This document shows, in pieces, positions 1 to 7,874 of a stretch of DNA of 64,000 nt (positions are counted from its first letter, which is position 1; each line of letters opens with the position of its first letter). The notes below the pieces were generated by a model. The model was not told where the DNA came from, ran no database searches, and saw nothing but the letters and a program-made list of their open reading frames with translations. Location of the stretch: contig DVFJ01000011.1 in assembly GCA_018713325.1 (NCBI GenBank), positions 1-64,000 of the forward strand, given 5' to 3'. This DNA is from Candidatus Onthenecus intestinigallinarum. Lineage in GTDB: Bacteria; Bacillota; Clostridia; Christensenellales; Aristaeellaceae. A program made the translations under genes and the position numbers.

Positions 1-660
1 CCTGAGCCCACGCCGACTCCGACCCCGACGCCCGAGCCCACGCCGACTCCGACTCCGACGCCTGAGCCCACGCCGACTCCGACCCCGACGCCCGAGCCCA
101 CCGCTGAGCCGACGCCCGTGCCCACCGCTGAGCCGACGCCCGTGCCTACTGAGGCCACTCCGGCGGAAGCTGCGCCCGTAGAGGCCACGCCTGCTGAGGC
201 CACCCCGGCGGAAGCTACGCCCGTAGAGGCCACGCCTGCCAAGGCCACTCCGGCGGAAGCTACGCCCGTAGAGGCCACGCCTGCCGAGGCCACTCCGGCG
301 GAAGCTACGCCTGCAGACGCAACCAGCGCTGAGGCCATCGCTGCATTTGCATTGGCGGATGTCGAGGTCTCTGCCGAGCCCGAAGCGACCGCCATTCCCA
401 CGGCCACGCCCGAGCCTGAAGCGACCGCTATTCCCACGGCCACGCCCGAGCCTGAAGCGACCGCCATTCCCACGGCCACGCCCGAGCCCGAAGCGACCGC
501 CGTTCCCACGGCCACGCCTGAGCCTGAAGTGACGGATGCCCCGTCCACCGGCTCTGATGCGCAGGCAGGCGGATTCCCCTGGTGGATCCTGATCGCTGTG
601 CTGGCAGTAATCGTCGTCGGTACGGTCTCGTTCGTCACCGTGAAGAAGCGCAAGTCCTGA
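1..660 (+). CDS. Repeat-rich cell-surface protein, C-terminal part (5' end outside window)
   Basis: The reading frame is open from base 1, so the gene begins upstream. Visible blocks are: PEPTPTPTPT repeats with a 30-bp DNA period (about 1-117); TPAEATP/TPVEATP repeats (about 150-330); four perfect-length 12-residue EPEATAIPTATP repeats with a 36-bp period (376-519); then DAPSTG, a hydrophobic segment (WWILIAVLAVIVVG) and the basic tail KKRKS. The order motif, membrane segment, positive tail is that of a wall-sorting signal, although the motif reads APSTG rather than LPXTG. The Pro/Thr/Glu repeats probably form an extended wall-spanning stalk. The binding or enzymatic part, if any, lies upstream. 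If sortase does not process it, it would simply be a C-terminally membrane-anchored protein. Confidence 0.85.
   Translation, partial: PEPTPTPTPTPEPTPTPTPTPEPTPTPTPTPEPTAEPTPVPTAEPTPVPTEATPAEAAPVEATPAEATPAEATPVEATPAKATPAEATPVEATPAEATPAEATPADATSAEAIAAFALADVEVSAEPEATAIPTATPEPEATAIPTATPEPEATAIPTATPEPEATAVPTATPEPEVTDAPSTGSDAQAGGFPWWILIAVLAVIVVGTVSFVTVKKRKS
376..519 (+). repeat. Four tandem 36-bp repeats (12-aa EPEATAIPTATP units)
   Basis: Units start at 376, 412, 448 and 484, with a degenerate fifth unit (EPEVTDAP) from 520. Differences between units are mostly single bases, so copy number is likely to vary by slippage or recombination. They are in-frame and coding. Confidence 0.9.
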
Positions 661-682
661 CGCATGGGCCGAAGGATTGGGC

Positions 683-712
683 TTGACAAACGAAATCTAC
701 TGATGCTATAAT
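683..712 (+). promoter_or_regulatory. Sigma-A-type promoter for tRNA-Ser
   Basis: TTGACA at 683-688 and TATAAT at 707-712 are separated by 18 bp. A TGC triplet directly before the -10 makes it an extended -10. It lies about 105 bp upstream of the tRNA. Confidence 0.85.
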
Positions 713-817
713 ATACGGGCGTTCGTGCGAGGTCACGGACGCCCGTATTCCTTGTATAAGCCGTTTTCTCCTGTTGCTCTCTCCAATTTCCCGGAGCGTG
801 CGGCAGTGGAAATATAC

Positions 818-906
818 GGAGAGGTATCGAAGTGGTCATAACGGGGCTGACTCGAAATCAGTTTGTCGGAAACGGCACATGGGTTCGAATCCCATCCTCT
901 CCGCCA
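818..906 (+). tRNA. tRNA-Ser (CGA)
   Basis: The acceptor stem GGAGAGG (818-824) pairs with CCTCTCC (896-902). Discriminator G and an encoded CCA (904-906) follow. The anticodon stem GCTGA/TCAGT encloses the loop CTCGAAA, which gives anticodon CGA. A long variable arm typical of tRNA-Ser and a TTCGAAT T-loop are present. CGA reads UCG, a sensible isoacceptor for a GC-rich genome. Confidence 0.95.
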
Positions 907-911
907 CATTC

Positions 912-944
912 GGCCAAGCGACAGTTGTTGCTTGGCCTTTTTTT
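912..944 (+). terminator. Rho-independent terminator after tRNA-Ser
   Basis: GGCCAAGC (912-919) pairs with GCTTGGCC (930-937) around a 10-nt loop, followed by seven T residues (938-944). Confidence 0.9.
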
Positions 945-1565
945 ATTCCGGGGTTCAGCTCCCCCTCTGTATCGGAAGGACCCATGCGACGTATTTCCTG
1001 CGCCGTGCCGGACGAATGAGCAGACCCGACGAAACCCATTTTCAGGCCGCTTTCAGCGTCGCCCCAAGGGGAACGGCAGCTGATCCGCTTGATCCTTCCC
1101 CCGGCTTCTTCAAAGTCAACGTCCAAAATGAGACAGCCTCCACGAAAAAGGCAAAGCGACGGCATCAGGGCCGGAAGTGCAGCATTGAAAACAGGTCAAA
1201 ATTGCAGCTGTTATTCAAGAAGTTGTTGATTTTATCTGTCAAATGGTGTTTACTGTGATTGGATGGACCCTTTCAGGCTGAAGATGGTCTCCATATCCGC
1301 ATGCAGGGCCAAAACAGCGATTCCCCTAGTCCATTTGTCAGCAAAGCGGGCACACCGGTGTCCTGGAGCAAAGGAAAACGGATGCCAACATACAGGATAC
1401 TTCCTCGAAGGCGATTCGACCAACGCCCTCTTGCATCATGAAAAAACATGATATTGTCAATATGCAATCTGTTTTGGGGAGCGCCGAGAGGCATGGTCGC
1501 TTTTACCTGTTTCATGGCGTCCGAAATGAGACGGCGCATATAGCCGGAAAGAAAGCGGAGGATTG
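945..1565. other. Gene-poor stretch with no recognisable gene
   Basis: No reading frame here carries a motif I recognise. Base composition is less GC-rich than the rest of the window, especially about 1180-1260. One short frame (1438-1566, 42 codons, ATG start) ends two bases before the small repeat ORF at 1569. It may be a translationally coupled remnant, but its sequence matches nothing known to me. The stretch reads as decayed or acquired DNA. Confidence 0.5.
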
Positions 1566-1568
1566 ATG

Positions 1569-1766
1569 ATGGCCAAGAAAGTGCGCAGCATGAAAAACTT
1601 CTGGGGAGAGACGGTGCATTACGACGAGCATGGCAAGAAAATCGGAGTAAGCCGTCCAAATTTTTGAGGCGGGATTACCCATTGCGATGCCCGCGGCAAG
1701 AAGGTCGGCACAACCAGAAAGTCATTTTGGGGAGGCACAAAGACTGAACTGGATGACCGTGATTGA
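1569..1766 (+). pseudogene. Small HYD-GKKIG/FWGG repeat protein interrupted by TGA
   Basis: A GGAGG at 1557-1561 precedes the ATG at 1569. The frame reads MAKKVRSMKNFWGE, then HYDEHGKKIGVSRPNF, and stops at TGA (1665-1667) exactly where the repeat calls for TGG (Trp of FWGG). Read through, the frame continues with a second unit, HCDARGKKVGTTRKSFWGG, and ends at TGA 1764-1766. The two units are about 21 residues each and clearly homologous. Small proteins with this HYD..GKKIG..SRP.F(W/F)GG repeat are seen in Firmicutes, function unknown. The simplest reading is a nonsense mutation in a decaying gene. A 32-residue truncated product is possible. Confidence 0.6.
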
Positions 1767-2072
1767 CGGTGCGTTGCGTGCAGTGAGGTATGGATCGCCA
1801 CCCGGACGGCTGCTTTTCATCCCTTCCCCATCCTGGGAGCAACGTTTCCGAAGCGGATGCGCTTCAATCGTCATGCGGCATTTCAGACAGCCGGTGCAGA
1901 ACCGCCCGCAGTCATAGCACACGACCTTTCCGGTGATTCTGTACGGGTTCATGAAAAGAGCCGCGCTGCTTTCATGCGATTCCCGATTGCCCCTGGTTTC
2001 AGGAAATTTGCGGCGCAGCAGAAGGCTGAAAGCCGAAAGACCCGCCTGTGCGAAAGAGAAAGGAGACCCCCT

Positions 2073-3533
2073 ATGCCCTGTACAACGATTCTGGTCGGCA
2101 GGAAAGCCACCCATGACGGCTCGACGATCATTTCCCGCAATGACGACGGCGGGTTTGAAGCCAAGCGTCTTCTGGTTCACCCGGCCAGGGAGAAGGCCAC
2201 GACGTACAAAACCGTCATCTCCCATCTGACGGTGGAGCTTCCGGGAAACGCCCTGCGCTATACCGACTGCCCCAACGTGTCCCAGAAAAATGGCGTGTGG
2301 CCCGCCTGCGGCATCAACGAGGCCAACGTGGCCATGACCGCCACCGAGACGATCACCAGCAACGCCCGGGTTGTCGGCGCGGACCCCTATGTCCGGTATC
2401 AGGAAAAGAAGGGCCGCAATGGCAAGGAGGTTCCCGGCGGAATCGGCGAGGAGGATCTGGTGACGCTGGTGCTGCCCTATGTTCGCTCGGCCCGGGAGGG
2501 CGTGCTGCGCACCGGCGCGCTGCTTGAGCAGTACGGCACCTATGAAGCCAACGGCATGGCCTTTGCGGACGCCAACGAGGTCTGGTGGCTGGAGACCATC
2601 GGCGGCCATCACTGGATCGCCAAACGCGTGCCGGATGACCGCGTGGTCATCATGCCCAACCAGTTTGGTCTGGATCACTTTGACTTTGAGGATGCCTGCG
2701 GGGAGCAGAAGGAAAACCTCTGCTCGGGCGATCTGCGGGCGTTCGTGGAGAAGTATCACCTGGCGCTGGACACGGGCGCGGATTTCAACCCGCGGCTGGC
2801 CTTCGGCTCCCATTCGGACGCCGACCACATCTACAACACGCCCCGCGCCTGGTTTATGGCCCGGTATTTCCTGCCCCGCACCTGCAAGTGGGACGGGGAC
2901 AGCGCGGACTACACCCCGGAGAGCAACGACATCCCCTGGTCCTTCGTGCCGGAGCGCAAGGTGACGGTGGAGGATGTACGGTATCTTCTGGGCTCCTACT
3001 ATCAGGGAACGCCCTACAACCCCTACGACAAGAACGCCGCCTGCAGGGGCAAGTACCGCACCATCGGCGTGCCCAACAGCGACGTTTGCGGCATCCTGCA
3101 GATTCGCGGCGGGCTGCCGGAGGCCGTTCAGGGCGTGGAATGGCTGTCCATGGGCGGCAGCGGGTTTACGGCCTGCTTCCCGGTCTATGCCAATGTGACG
3201 GAGTTCCCCAAGTACCTGAGCGGCACCACGGACACGGTGTCCACGGACGCCATGTACTGGCACAGCCGCCTCATCGCCGCGTTGACGGACGCGCATTTCG
3301 GCAACGCGCTGATCCTTGACGAGCGGTATGTAAGCGCCGTGATGAACCGGGGGCAGCAGTTCCTCTACGAGTACGACGAGAAGATCCGCCAGGGCGAATC
3401 CGCCGAAATTCTCAAGGAAGCCAACCGGAAGATTGCCGGCATGGTCAAGGAGGAGTCGGACAAGGCCCTTGGGCAGATTCTCAAGAACGCCTCCGAGCAC
3501 ATGAAGATCCGCTACCACAGAGGGGACAACTGA
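2073..3533 (+). CDS. C69-family dipeptidase (PepD-like)
   Basis: The product has 486 aa. The start is the ATG at 2073, with AGGAG at 2061-2065 just upstream; the frame is open further 5' but without a plausible start. The N-terminus MPCTTILVG with DGSTIISRNDD shortly after is the signature of peptidase family C69 (Ntn-hydrolase fold), in which the near-terminal Cys (here Cys3) becomes the catalytic N-terminal nucleophile after removal of a very short propeptide. NPYDKN and other blocks and the overall length fit PepD-type dipeptidases, which cleave a broad range of dipeptides in the cytosol. There is no signal peptide. It stands alone; the next gene starts 223 bp downstream. Confidence 0.85.
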   Translation: MPCTTILVGRKATHDGSTIISRNDDGGFEAKRLLVHPAREKATTYKTVISHLTVELPGNALRYTDCPNVSQKNGVWPACGINEANVAMTATETITSNARVVGADPYVRYQEKKGRNGKEVPGGIGEEDLVTLVLPYVRSAREGVLRTGALLEQYGTYEANGMAFADANEVWWLETIGGHHWIAKRVPDDRVVIMPNQFGLDHFDFEDACGEQKENLCSGDLRAFVEKYHLALDTGADFNPRLAFGSHSDADHIYNTPRAWFMARYFLPRTCKWDGDSADYTPESNDIPWSFVPERKVTVEDVRYLLGSYYQGTPYNPYDKNAACRGKYRTIGVPNSDVCGILQIRGGLPEAVQGVEWLSMGGSGFTACFPVYANVTEFPKYLSGTTDTVSTDAMYWHSRLIAALTDAHFGNALILDERYVSAVMNRGQQFLYEYDEKIRQGESAEILKEANRKIAGMVKEESDKALGQILKNASEHMKIRYHRGDN

Positions 3534-3756
3534 GCGGACGATTCGACGGATAAAGGGGTGGGACCGCTCATGCGGTGAGCCATGCCCGGAAGTGCAGCCG
3601 TCGTCAGCATTGCGCAAGGAACGGCTTGCAAGCGAAAACGACGGGTATGGCGTCGCATTGCCCGCGGTGACATCCGCCTTCGCCGGCGGCGTGCAGGGCG
3701 CCGAACACGCCTTTTGTTGAGACTGCTCCATCATGTTGGCTTTCAGGGTGATTGTC

Positions 3757-4686
3757 ATGACCGAACACACCGACCTCATGCCCCCAAAGCCGGGCATCGC
3801 CTGCTACCATCTCCCCGGCCTGTTTGCGTTTTACGACCTGTATGCCGCCTTCCTGCCGCTGTACCGCAACCACAGGGAATACTTCTACGACTGGTGCGAA
3901 ATCGGCTCCCTCTATGGCGCGCCGGCGGAGTGCATCTGGGGCGGCGGCCGCGTCGGAGCGGAAACCAGCGATCCGCAGGCGGCCTTCGCCCTGACGCGGG
4001 ACTACGGTATTTCGGCCCGGCTGACGTTCAGTAACTCCCTGCTGCGCAAGGAGCACCTTGCCGACGCCCGGTGCAACGCGCTCTGTCGATTGTTGGAGCA
4101 AAACAGCCAACCTCAAAACGGCGTGATTGTCCATTCGGAGCTGCTGCTGGACTATCTCCGGAAAACCTATCCGGGGCTGTACCTCGTCTCCTCCACCACC
4201 AAGGTACTCACGGACTTTGTGGACTTTGAGCGGGAGCTGAACCGCGAGGCATTCCGGTATGTGGTGCCGGATTTCCGCCTGAACAGGGCGTTTGGCAGGC
4301 TCGGCGCGCTGTCCGACCGGCAGAAGGCGAAGGTGGAGTTCCTGTGCAACGAATGCTGCTGGTTTGGATGCCGGGACAGGAGACAATGCTATGAGGCGGT
4401 CAGCCGGAAGGTGCTGGGCGAGGACGGCCCCGAGCACCGCTGCACAGCGCCGGACGCCGGAGAGGGCTACCGCTTTTCCAGGGCCATGGAGAATCCCGGC
4501 TTCATCGGCATCCGCGACATCGTGCATACCTATCTGCCCATGGGGTTTCACCATTTCAAGATCGAGGGCCGCGGGCTGGGCAGCGCGCTGGTGCTGGAGT
4601 TTTTGCTCTACTACCTGACAAAACCCAAATACCAGCTCAAGGTCCGGGAGGAAATCTATCTGGACAATATGCTGGATCTGTTCTGA
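3757..4686 (+). CDS. Uncharacterised protein with U32-peptidase-like cysteine cluster
   Basis: The product has 309 aa. I choose the ATG at 3757 (AGGG 8 bp upstream) over the ATG at 3733, which has no ribosome binding site. The central part carries CNECCWFGCRDRRQCYE (Cys197, 200, 201, 205 and 211), reminiscent of the Cys-x3-Cys arrangement with a following Arg and Tyr/His in U32-type TIM-barrel proteins, several of which bind an iron-sulfur cluster. The C-terminal third (YLPMGFHHFKIEGRGLGSA) contains the KIEGR stretch also typical of U32 members. No signal peptide or membrane segment is evident. I infer a U32-like cofactor-binding protein; substrate and reaction are unknown. Confidence 0.5.
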   Translation: MTEHTDLMPPKPGIACYHLPGLFAFYDLYAAFLPLYRNHREYFYDWCEIGSLYGAPAECIWGGGRVGAETSDPQAAFALTRDYGISARLTFSNSLLRKEHLADARCNALCRLLEQNSQPQNGVIVHSELLLDYLRKTYPGLYLVSSTTKVLTDFVDFERELNREAFRYVVPDFRLNRAFGRLGALSDRQKAKVEFLCNECCWFGCRDRRQCYEAVSRKVLGEDGPEHRCTAPDAGEGYRFSRAMENPGFIGIRDIVHTYLPMGFHHFKIEGRGLGSALVLEFLLYYLTKPKYQLKVREEIYLDNMLDLF

Positions 4687-4917
4687 ATCTGACAAAATCC
4701 CCCCCAAACAGAATCGACGGGCTGCCCGCAAGCGGGCCGTCCTCCCCTTTCCCTGTACGCTACGTGCCGCATTCCAACCGCCTTGGCCCTCGCTGCAATC
4801 CATCCCCCAGCCTGCGACTGGAAATCCAGCTGTCCGCGGGGCCAATTCCACCCGTTTCGGCCAGAAAGTGCAGCAGCCACAGACAATCTCCCCTGAGGCG
4901 GCCGCCCATCCGCTCGC
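4687..4917. other. Intergenic stretch, one hairpin
   Basis: About 230 bp without a gene. An imperfect inverted repeat (ACGG..GCCCGC-aa-GCGGGC..CCGT, about 4717-4740) could terminate the preceding gene but lacks a clear T-run. Nothing else is recognised before the promoter at 4918. Confidence 0.4.
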
Positions 4918-4947
4918 TTGACACGGCATCCCGAGAGTCTGTATAAT
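4918..4947 (+). promoter_or_regulatory. Sigma-A-type promoter for the GT2-rfbC pair
   Basis: Consensus TTGACA (4918-4923) and TATAAT (4942-4947) with 18-bp spacing, 46 bp before the TTG start of the glycosyltransferase. Confidence 0.85.
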
Positions 4948-4993
4948 TAGGTAAGCTTTCATCTGCAACAACGTCGGGAGGGAGGATGTCCGC

Positions 4994-5884
4994 TTGCGCG
5001 TATCCGTCATTATTCCCACGCTCAACGCCGGCGCCTGGATCGTGCCGCTGCTGGAATCGCTCCGCACCCAGAGCCGGCGTCCGGATGAAGTGCTGGTGGT
5101 GGACTCCGACTCTGCAGACGGCACCGCCGCCCTGGCCCGGCAGCATGGCGCGCGGGTTCTGACCCTCCGCCGGGAATGCTTCGACCACGGCGGCACGCGC
5201 GACTGGGCGCTTCGGCAGAGCTGCGGGGATATCGTGTTTTTCCTGACACAGGACGCGTTGCCCGCGGATGACCGGTATGTCGAACGCCTGTTGACGCCAT
5301 TCGAAGACCTGCGCGTTTCGGCGGCCAGCGGGCGGCAGCTTCCCCGCCCGGAGGCCCGTCTCTACGTGAAGGCCGTCCAGGCGTACCGCTATCCGGCGCA
5401 GAGCCGGGTCTGGGATGCGGCGGACGCGGATGCGCTGGGGCTCCGCGCCTTTCACCTGTCGGATGCATGCGCGGCCTATCGCCGCAGCGCATACGAGGCG
5501 GTTGGCGGTTTCGTCACCTCCCTGCCGACCAATGAGGACATGCTGATCGCATCAGCCTTCCTGAAGGACGGCTGGCGGCTGGCCTACTGCGCGGAGGCAA
5601 CCGTGCTGCATTCGCACAGCTTCACCTTCCGTCAGGAATACCTGCGCAACCGGCAGGTAGGCCGTTTTCTGGCGCGGTATGCGTCGCGCCTGGGATCCTC
5701 CGGCGAGTTGGGCGAGGGCATGCGCATGGCGCGCGCCGTCTCGCTGCAGCTACTGCGCGATGGCCACGTGATGGAGTGCGCCGCCTTTGCCCTGAACTGT
5801 GCGGCACGACTGTTGGGCAGCCGCGCGGGCCGGCGCGACGAAGCCCGGCGGCAAAGAGGACAATCCCGCGCGTATGAAGGATAG
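4994..5884 (+). CDS. GT2 glycosyltransferase, rhamnosyltransferase-like
   Basis: The product has 296 aa. The start is a TTG at 4994 with GGGAGGGAGG at about 4977-4985; the nearby ATG at 4986 is out of frame. The N-terminus VSVIIPTLNAGAWI with VVDSDSADGTAA (about 35-46) is the GT-A nucleotide-sugar fold, and FFLTQDALP (83-91) is the QDA-type acceptor/metal motif common in RfbF/RfbN rhamnosyltransferases. LSDACAAYRRSAYEAVGGF and NEDM follow, as in GT2 enzymes. It probably adds a sugar, plausibly rhamnose, to a cell-wall or capsular glycan. The downstream rfbC supports rhamnose. There is no membrane anchor. Confidence 0.8.
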   Translation: MRVSVIIPTLNAGAWIVPLLESLRTQSRRPDEVLVVDSDSADGTAALARQHGARVLTLRRECFDHGGTRDWALRQSCGDIVFFLTQDALPADDRYVERLLTPFEDLRVSAASGRQLPRPEARLYVKAVQAYRYPAQSRVWDAADADALGLRAFHLSDACAAYRRSAYEAVGGFVTSLPTNEDMLIASAFLKDGWRLAYCAEATVLHSHSFTFRQEYLRNRQVGRFLARYASRLGSSGELGEGMRMARAVSLQLLRDGHVMECAAFALNCAARLLGSRAGRRDEARRQRGQSRAYEG

Positions 5885-5918
5885 CCCCTGCGCGCGGCAA
5901 GAAGAGAGGAGCGCGGAC

Positions 5919-6368
5919 ATGAGACGAATTGACACAGCGCTGCCCGGCGTCTGCATCGTGGAGCCGCAGGCGTATGGCGACCACCGCGGGTACTTCATGG
6001 AGACGTATTCGACGCGGGCATTTGAACAGATCGGGATCACAGCCGTGTTCGTGCAGGACAATCAGAGCTTCACCGCGCAAAAGGGGACGCTGCGGGGCAT
6101 TCACTTTCAGAATGCGCCCATGGCGCAGGCCAAGCTCGTGCGCGTCACGCGCGGGGCGGTGATGGACGTGGCGGTGGATCTGCGCAGGGGGAGCCCGACC
6201 TACCGGCAATGGGCGGCGGTGGAGCTCAGCGCCGGGAACAAGCGGATGCTCTACCTGCCGCGGGGCTTCGGGCACGGGTTCAGGACGCTGACGGACGACG
6301 TGGAGTTCTGCTACAAGGTGGACAACCTCTATGGCGTCACCTCGCACATATACAGATCGACGCTTTGA
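5919..6368 (+). CDS. rfbC: dTDP-4-dehydrorhamnose 3,5-epimerase, C-terminally truncated
   Basis: The product has 149 aa against a usual 175-190 aa. The start is the ATG at 5919 with GAGAGGAGC upstream. RGYFMETY, the catalytic His in LRGIHFQ (His62), AKLVRV (Lys72), YLPRGFGHGF and CYKVDNLY (Tyr132/138) are all present, so the cupin core is intact. The family's tail (RGIRW..P, then WP..LS.KD) is replaced after residue 139 by an unrelated TSHIYRSTL and stop, and no other frame downstream restores it. It would convert dTDP-4-keto-6-deoxyglucose in dTDP-L-rhamnose synthesis if still active. rfbA, rfbB and rfbD are not in the window. The truncation borders a decayed zone, so loss of function is likely but not certain. 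Confidence 0.8.
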   Translation: MRRIDTALPGVCIVEPQAYGDHRGYFMETYSTRAFEQIGITAVFVQDNQSFTAQKGTLRGIHFQNAPMAQAKLVRVTRGAVMDVAVDLRRGSPTYRQWAAVELSAGNKRMLYLPRGFGHGFRTLTDDVEFCYKVDNLYGVTSHIYRSTL

Positions 6369-6769
6369 AAGGATGGCCAGTTCATGATGAAGCTTTTATG
6401 GATGCGGATGAACCCCGCTGCATTCAGCCGCTGCAAAAGATGTGACACGTTCTCGCATCAGGTGAGGTGGCCGCTTAAAGCAGCGCCATATTCGCGCTGT
6501 GAGCGGAAATAACAGATCCCCTGCTGACCCAGCACGCCGATGATCGCTCCTCCGTCACCTGTAACGGCGCCGCAGTCTTGGCGCGCAGTGCCTGACGCAC
6601 GACGTCCCGTACGGCCAACTTCGGGCATTGAAACGTATGCGGCCTGAGGCGAAGTCAAACGCATGCGACTGTCAGCGGTCCATGGCATACCCTGTACAGG
6701 TGGAGACATACGGGATATAGGGAGGACAGAGCCGCGCGCAGGACGCTGCGCAGATGAAGCCGCCAAACG
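6369..6769. other. Non-coding or decayed stretch after rfbC
   Basis: No recognisable gene or RNA on either strand in about 400 bp. It lies between a truncated gene and two gene remnants and is probably rearranged DNA. Confidence 0.5.
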
Positions 6770-6805
6770 CATCAGGGCCGCCTGCTTTTGCAGGCGGCCC
6801 TGATG
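6770..6805. repeat. Perfect 16-bp inverted repeat with TTTT loop
   Basis: CATCAGGGCCGCCTGC (6770-6785) and its exact reverse complement (6790-6805) flank TTTT. Neither side has a long T-run, but it sits directly at the 3' end of the EEP remnant on the minus strand, so it may be that gene's old terminator. Confidence 0.7.
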
Positions 6806-7190
6806 TGCATTCCCCCTCTTCCGTCAGTACGCCGTAGTGGTCGGAGATGACGGGATAGAAATCGCCGTTGAAGATGACGCGGCTGCGGTGCGTCGGGCCG
6901 GGCTGGCCGGCGAATACAAAGTCGATGCGCATGGGATCGACCTTTTCCTTGCGCCAGCCGTCGATCTGCCCGCCGACCGTGAAGCCCGCGTCCCGCTCCC
7001 GCGCGCGGGGCTGTTGAAGTCGCCCAGCAGGTAGGCAGGCCGGTCGTTTGGCGCGCACAGGCCGTTCAGGCGCTCCCACTGGCCGGCAAAGGGATCCTCT
7101 GCGTCGTCCCACCAGCCCATGTGCACGGAGTAGAACCAGCCCTCCGAGGCGAGCGCCTGCGTGCGGATGCCCGCGATCTTGCGCCGACAG
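6806..7190 (-). pseudogene. Endonuclease/exonuclease/phosphatase (EEP) family remnant, frameshifted
   Basis: On the minus strand one frame reads GWFYSVHMGWWDDAEDPF ... RPAYLLGDFNSPAR. A second frame takes over near 6995-7012 with ERDAGFTVGGQIDGW ... MRIDFVFAG ... VISDHYGVLTEEG. SVHMGWW, GDFN, RIDFVF and SDHYG are the conserved EEP blocks (metal and catalytic Asp, Asn and His) in correct order. The shift is a net one-base loss in a CG-rich run. The N-terminal third (including the first metal-binding Glu) is missing, because the homology ends at about 7190 where an AraC fragment begins on the other strand. Intact relatives include sugar-phosphate phosphatases. This copy cannot be functional. 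Confidence 0.75.
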
Positions 7191-7213
7191 CGTCCCTGCG
7201 CCGCGTGCGCTGA

Positions 7214-7357
7214 CGCCTGATCCGCGAGACGAACGAGAAGCTCTATGCGATCGGCGAACGCGTGGGGTACCACGACCCCGCGCAGTTCAACCGCGCCTTC
7301 CGGGAGGAGATGCACTGCTCTCCCCGCGAATACAAGAAGGCATCGAGCGTGCACTGA
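7214..7357 (+). pseudogene. AraC-family regulator, C-terminal HTH fragment
   Basis: The plus strand reads RLIRETNEKLYAIGERVGYH, DPAQFNRAFREEMHCSPREY and a final KKASSVH stop. This is the second helix-turn-helix of AraC/XylS proteins (I..VGY.D...F.R.F....G.SP..Y). The frame is closed by TGA at 7211-7213 and the rest of the gene is absent. It abuts the EEP remnant, so the two formed a breakpoint. It retains its terminator downstream. Confidence 0.75.
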
Positions 7358-7372
7358 CAAAAGCGCCAACTC

Positions 7373-7403
7373 AAAAATCCCTCCCGGTCGGGAGGGATTT
7401 TTT
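7373..7403. terminator. Bidirectional terminator
   Basis: ATCCCTCCCG (7377-7386) pairs with CGGGAGGGAT (7389-7398), flanked by A-run 7373-7377 and T-run 7398-7403. It serves the AraC remnant on the plus strand and the GNAT operon on the minus strand. Confidence 0.9.
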
Positions 7404-7418
7404 CGGCGCGCGCCGCGC

Positions 7419-7874
7419 TCATGCCCGGTGGACGTACATTCGCGACGGCTCGGACTCGCCGTCGCCCTGCGCCATGCACAGGAACGTCCATCCGTAGCGC
7501 TCATAGAACGACGTGTGGTCCGTCAGCAGATAGAGCGTGCGCACGCCCCGGCCCTTCATGTCCTCGCACACGAAGCGCAGCAGCGCGCCCGCCACGCCGC
7601 GCCCGCGCCGGTCCGCCTCCGTGTAGACGGCGCAGACGTTGGGCGTCAGATCCTTGCGGTCGTGAAAGTCGTTCTCGATCACGCCCATTCCGCCGATGAT
7701 GCGCCCGCCCTCCAGCGCCATGTACCACTGCGGCACGGCACATTCGCCGGACAGGCTCGCCTGCATGCTCTCCCGGTAGGCCGCCAGGGGCACGCCCCAC
7801 TTCTCGTGAAACCACCGCGCGGCCGTCTCCAGCAGGTCGGGACGGTCCGCCAGCCGAACAAGTTCAGCCTTCAT
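7419..7874 (-). CDS. GNAT-family N-acetyltransferase
   Basis: The product has 151 aa. The start at 7874 is fixed by AAGGAGGA 8 nt upstream. The acetyl-CoA-binding pattern is ADRRGRGVAGALLRFV (Q/R-x-x-G-x-G/A), followed by LYLLTDHTSFYERYGW near the C-terminus, typical of single-domain GNAT proteins. The substrate is unknown. It overlaps the 3' end of the nucleotidyltransferase gene by 11 bp, so the two are translationally coupled. Pairing an acetyltransferase with an aminoglycoside-type nucleotidyltransferase hints at drug or small-molecule modification, but this is inference. Confidence 0.85.
   Translation of the reverse strand: MKAELVRLADRPDLLETAARWFHEKWGVPLAAYRESMQASLSGECAVPQWYMALEGGRIIGGMGVIENDFHDRKDLTPNVCAVYTEADRRGRGVAGALLRFVCEDMKGRGVRTLYLLTDHTSFYERYGWTFLCMAQGDGESEPSRMYVHRA

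Noticed and set aside
1..540. Tandem repeats as a CRISPR array or minisatellite
   Set aside because: Repeats are contiguous without unique spacers, keep the reading frame and encode a Pro/Thr-rich protein.
836..1165. Minus-strand ORF ending in AERMGFEPM...
   Set aside because: It is read through the antisense of tRNA-Ser; the GFEPM string is a well-known artefact of tRNA-Ser antisense translation.
1273..1659. 128-codon minus-strand frame in the gene-poor stretch
   Set aside because: No ribosome binding site or known motif, and it runs antisense into the small repeat protein.
1857..2072. 72-codon N-terminal extension of the C69 dipeptidase
   Set aside because: No ribosome binding site or motif there, and the family requires the Cys close to the N-terminus, as given by the start at 2073.
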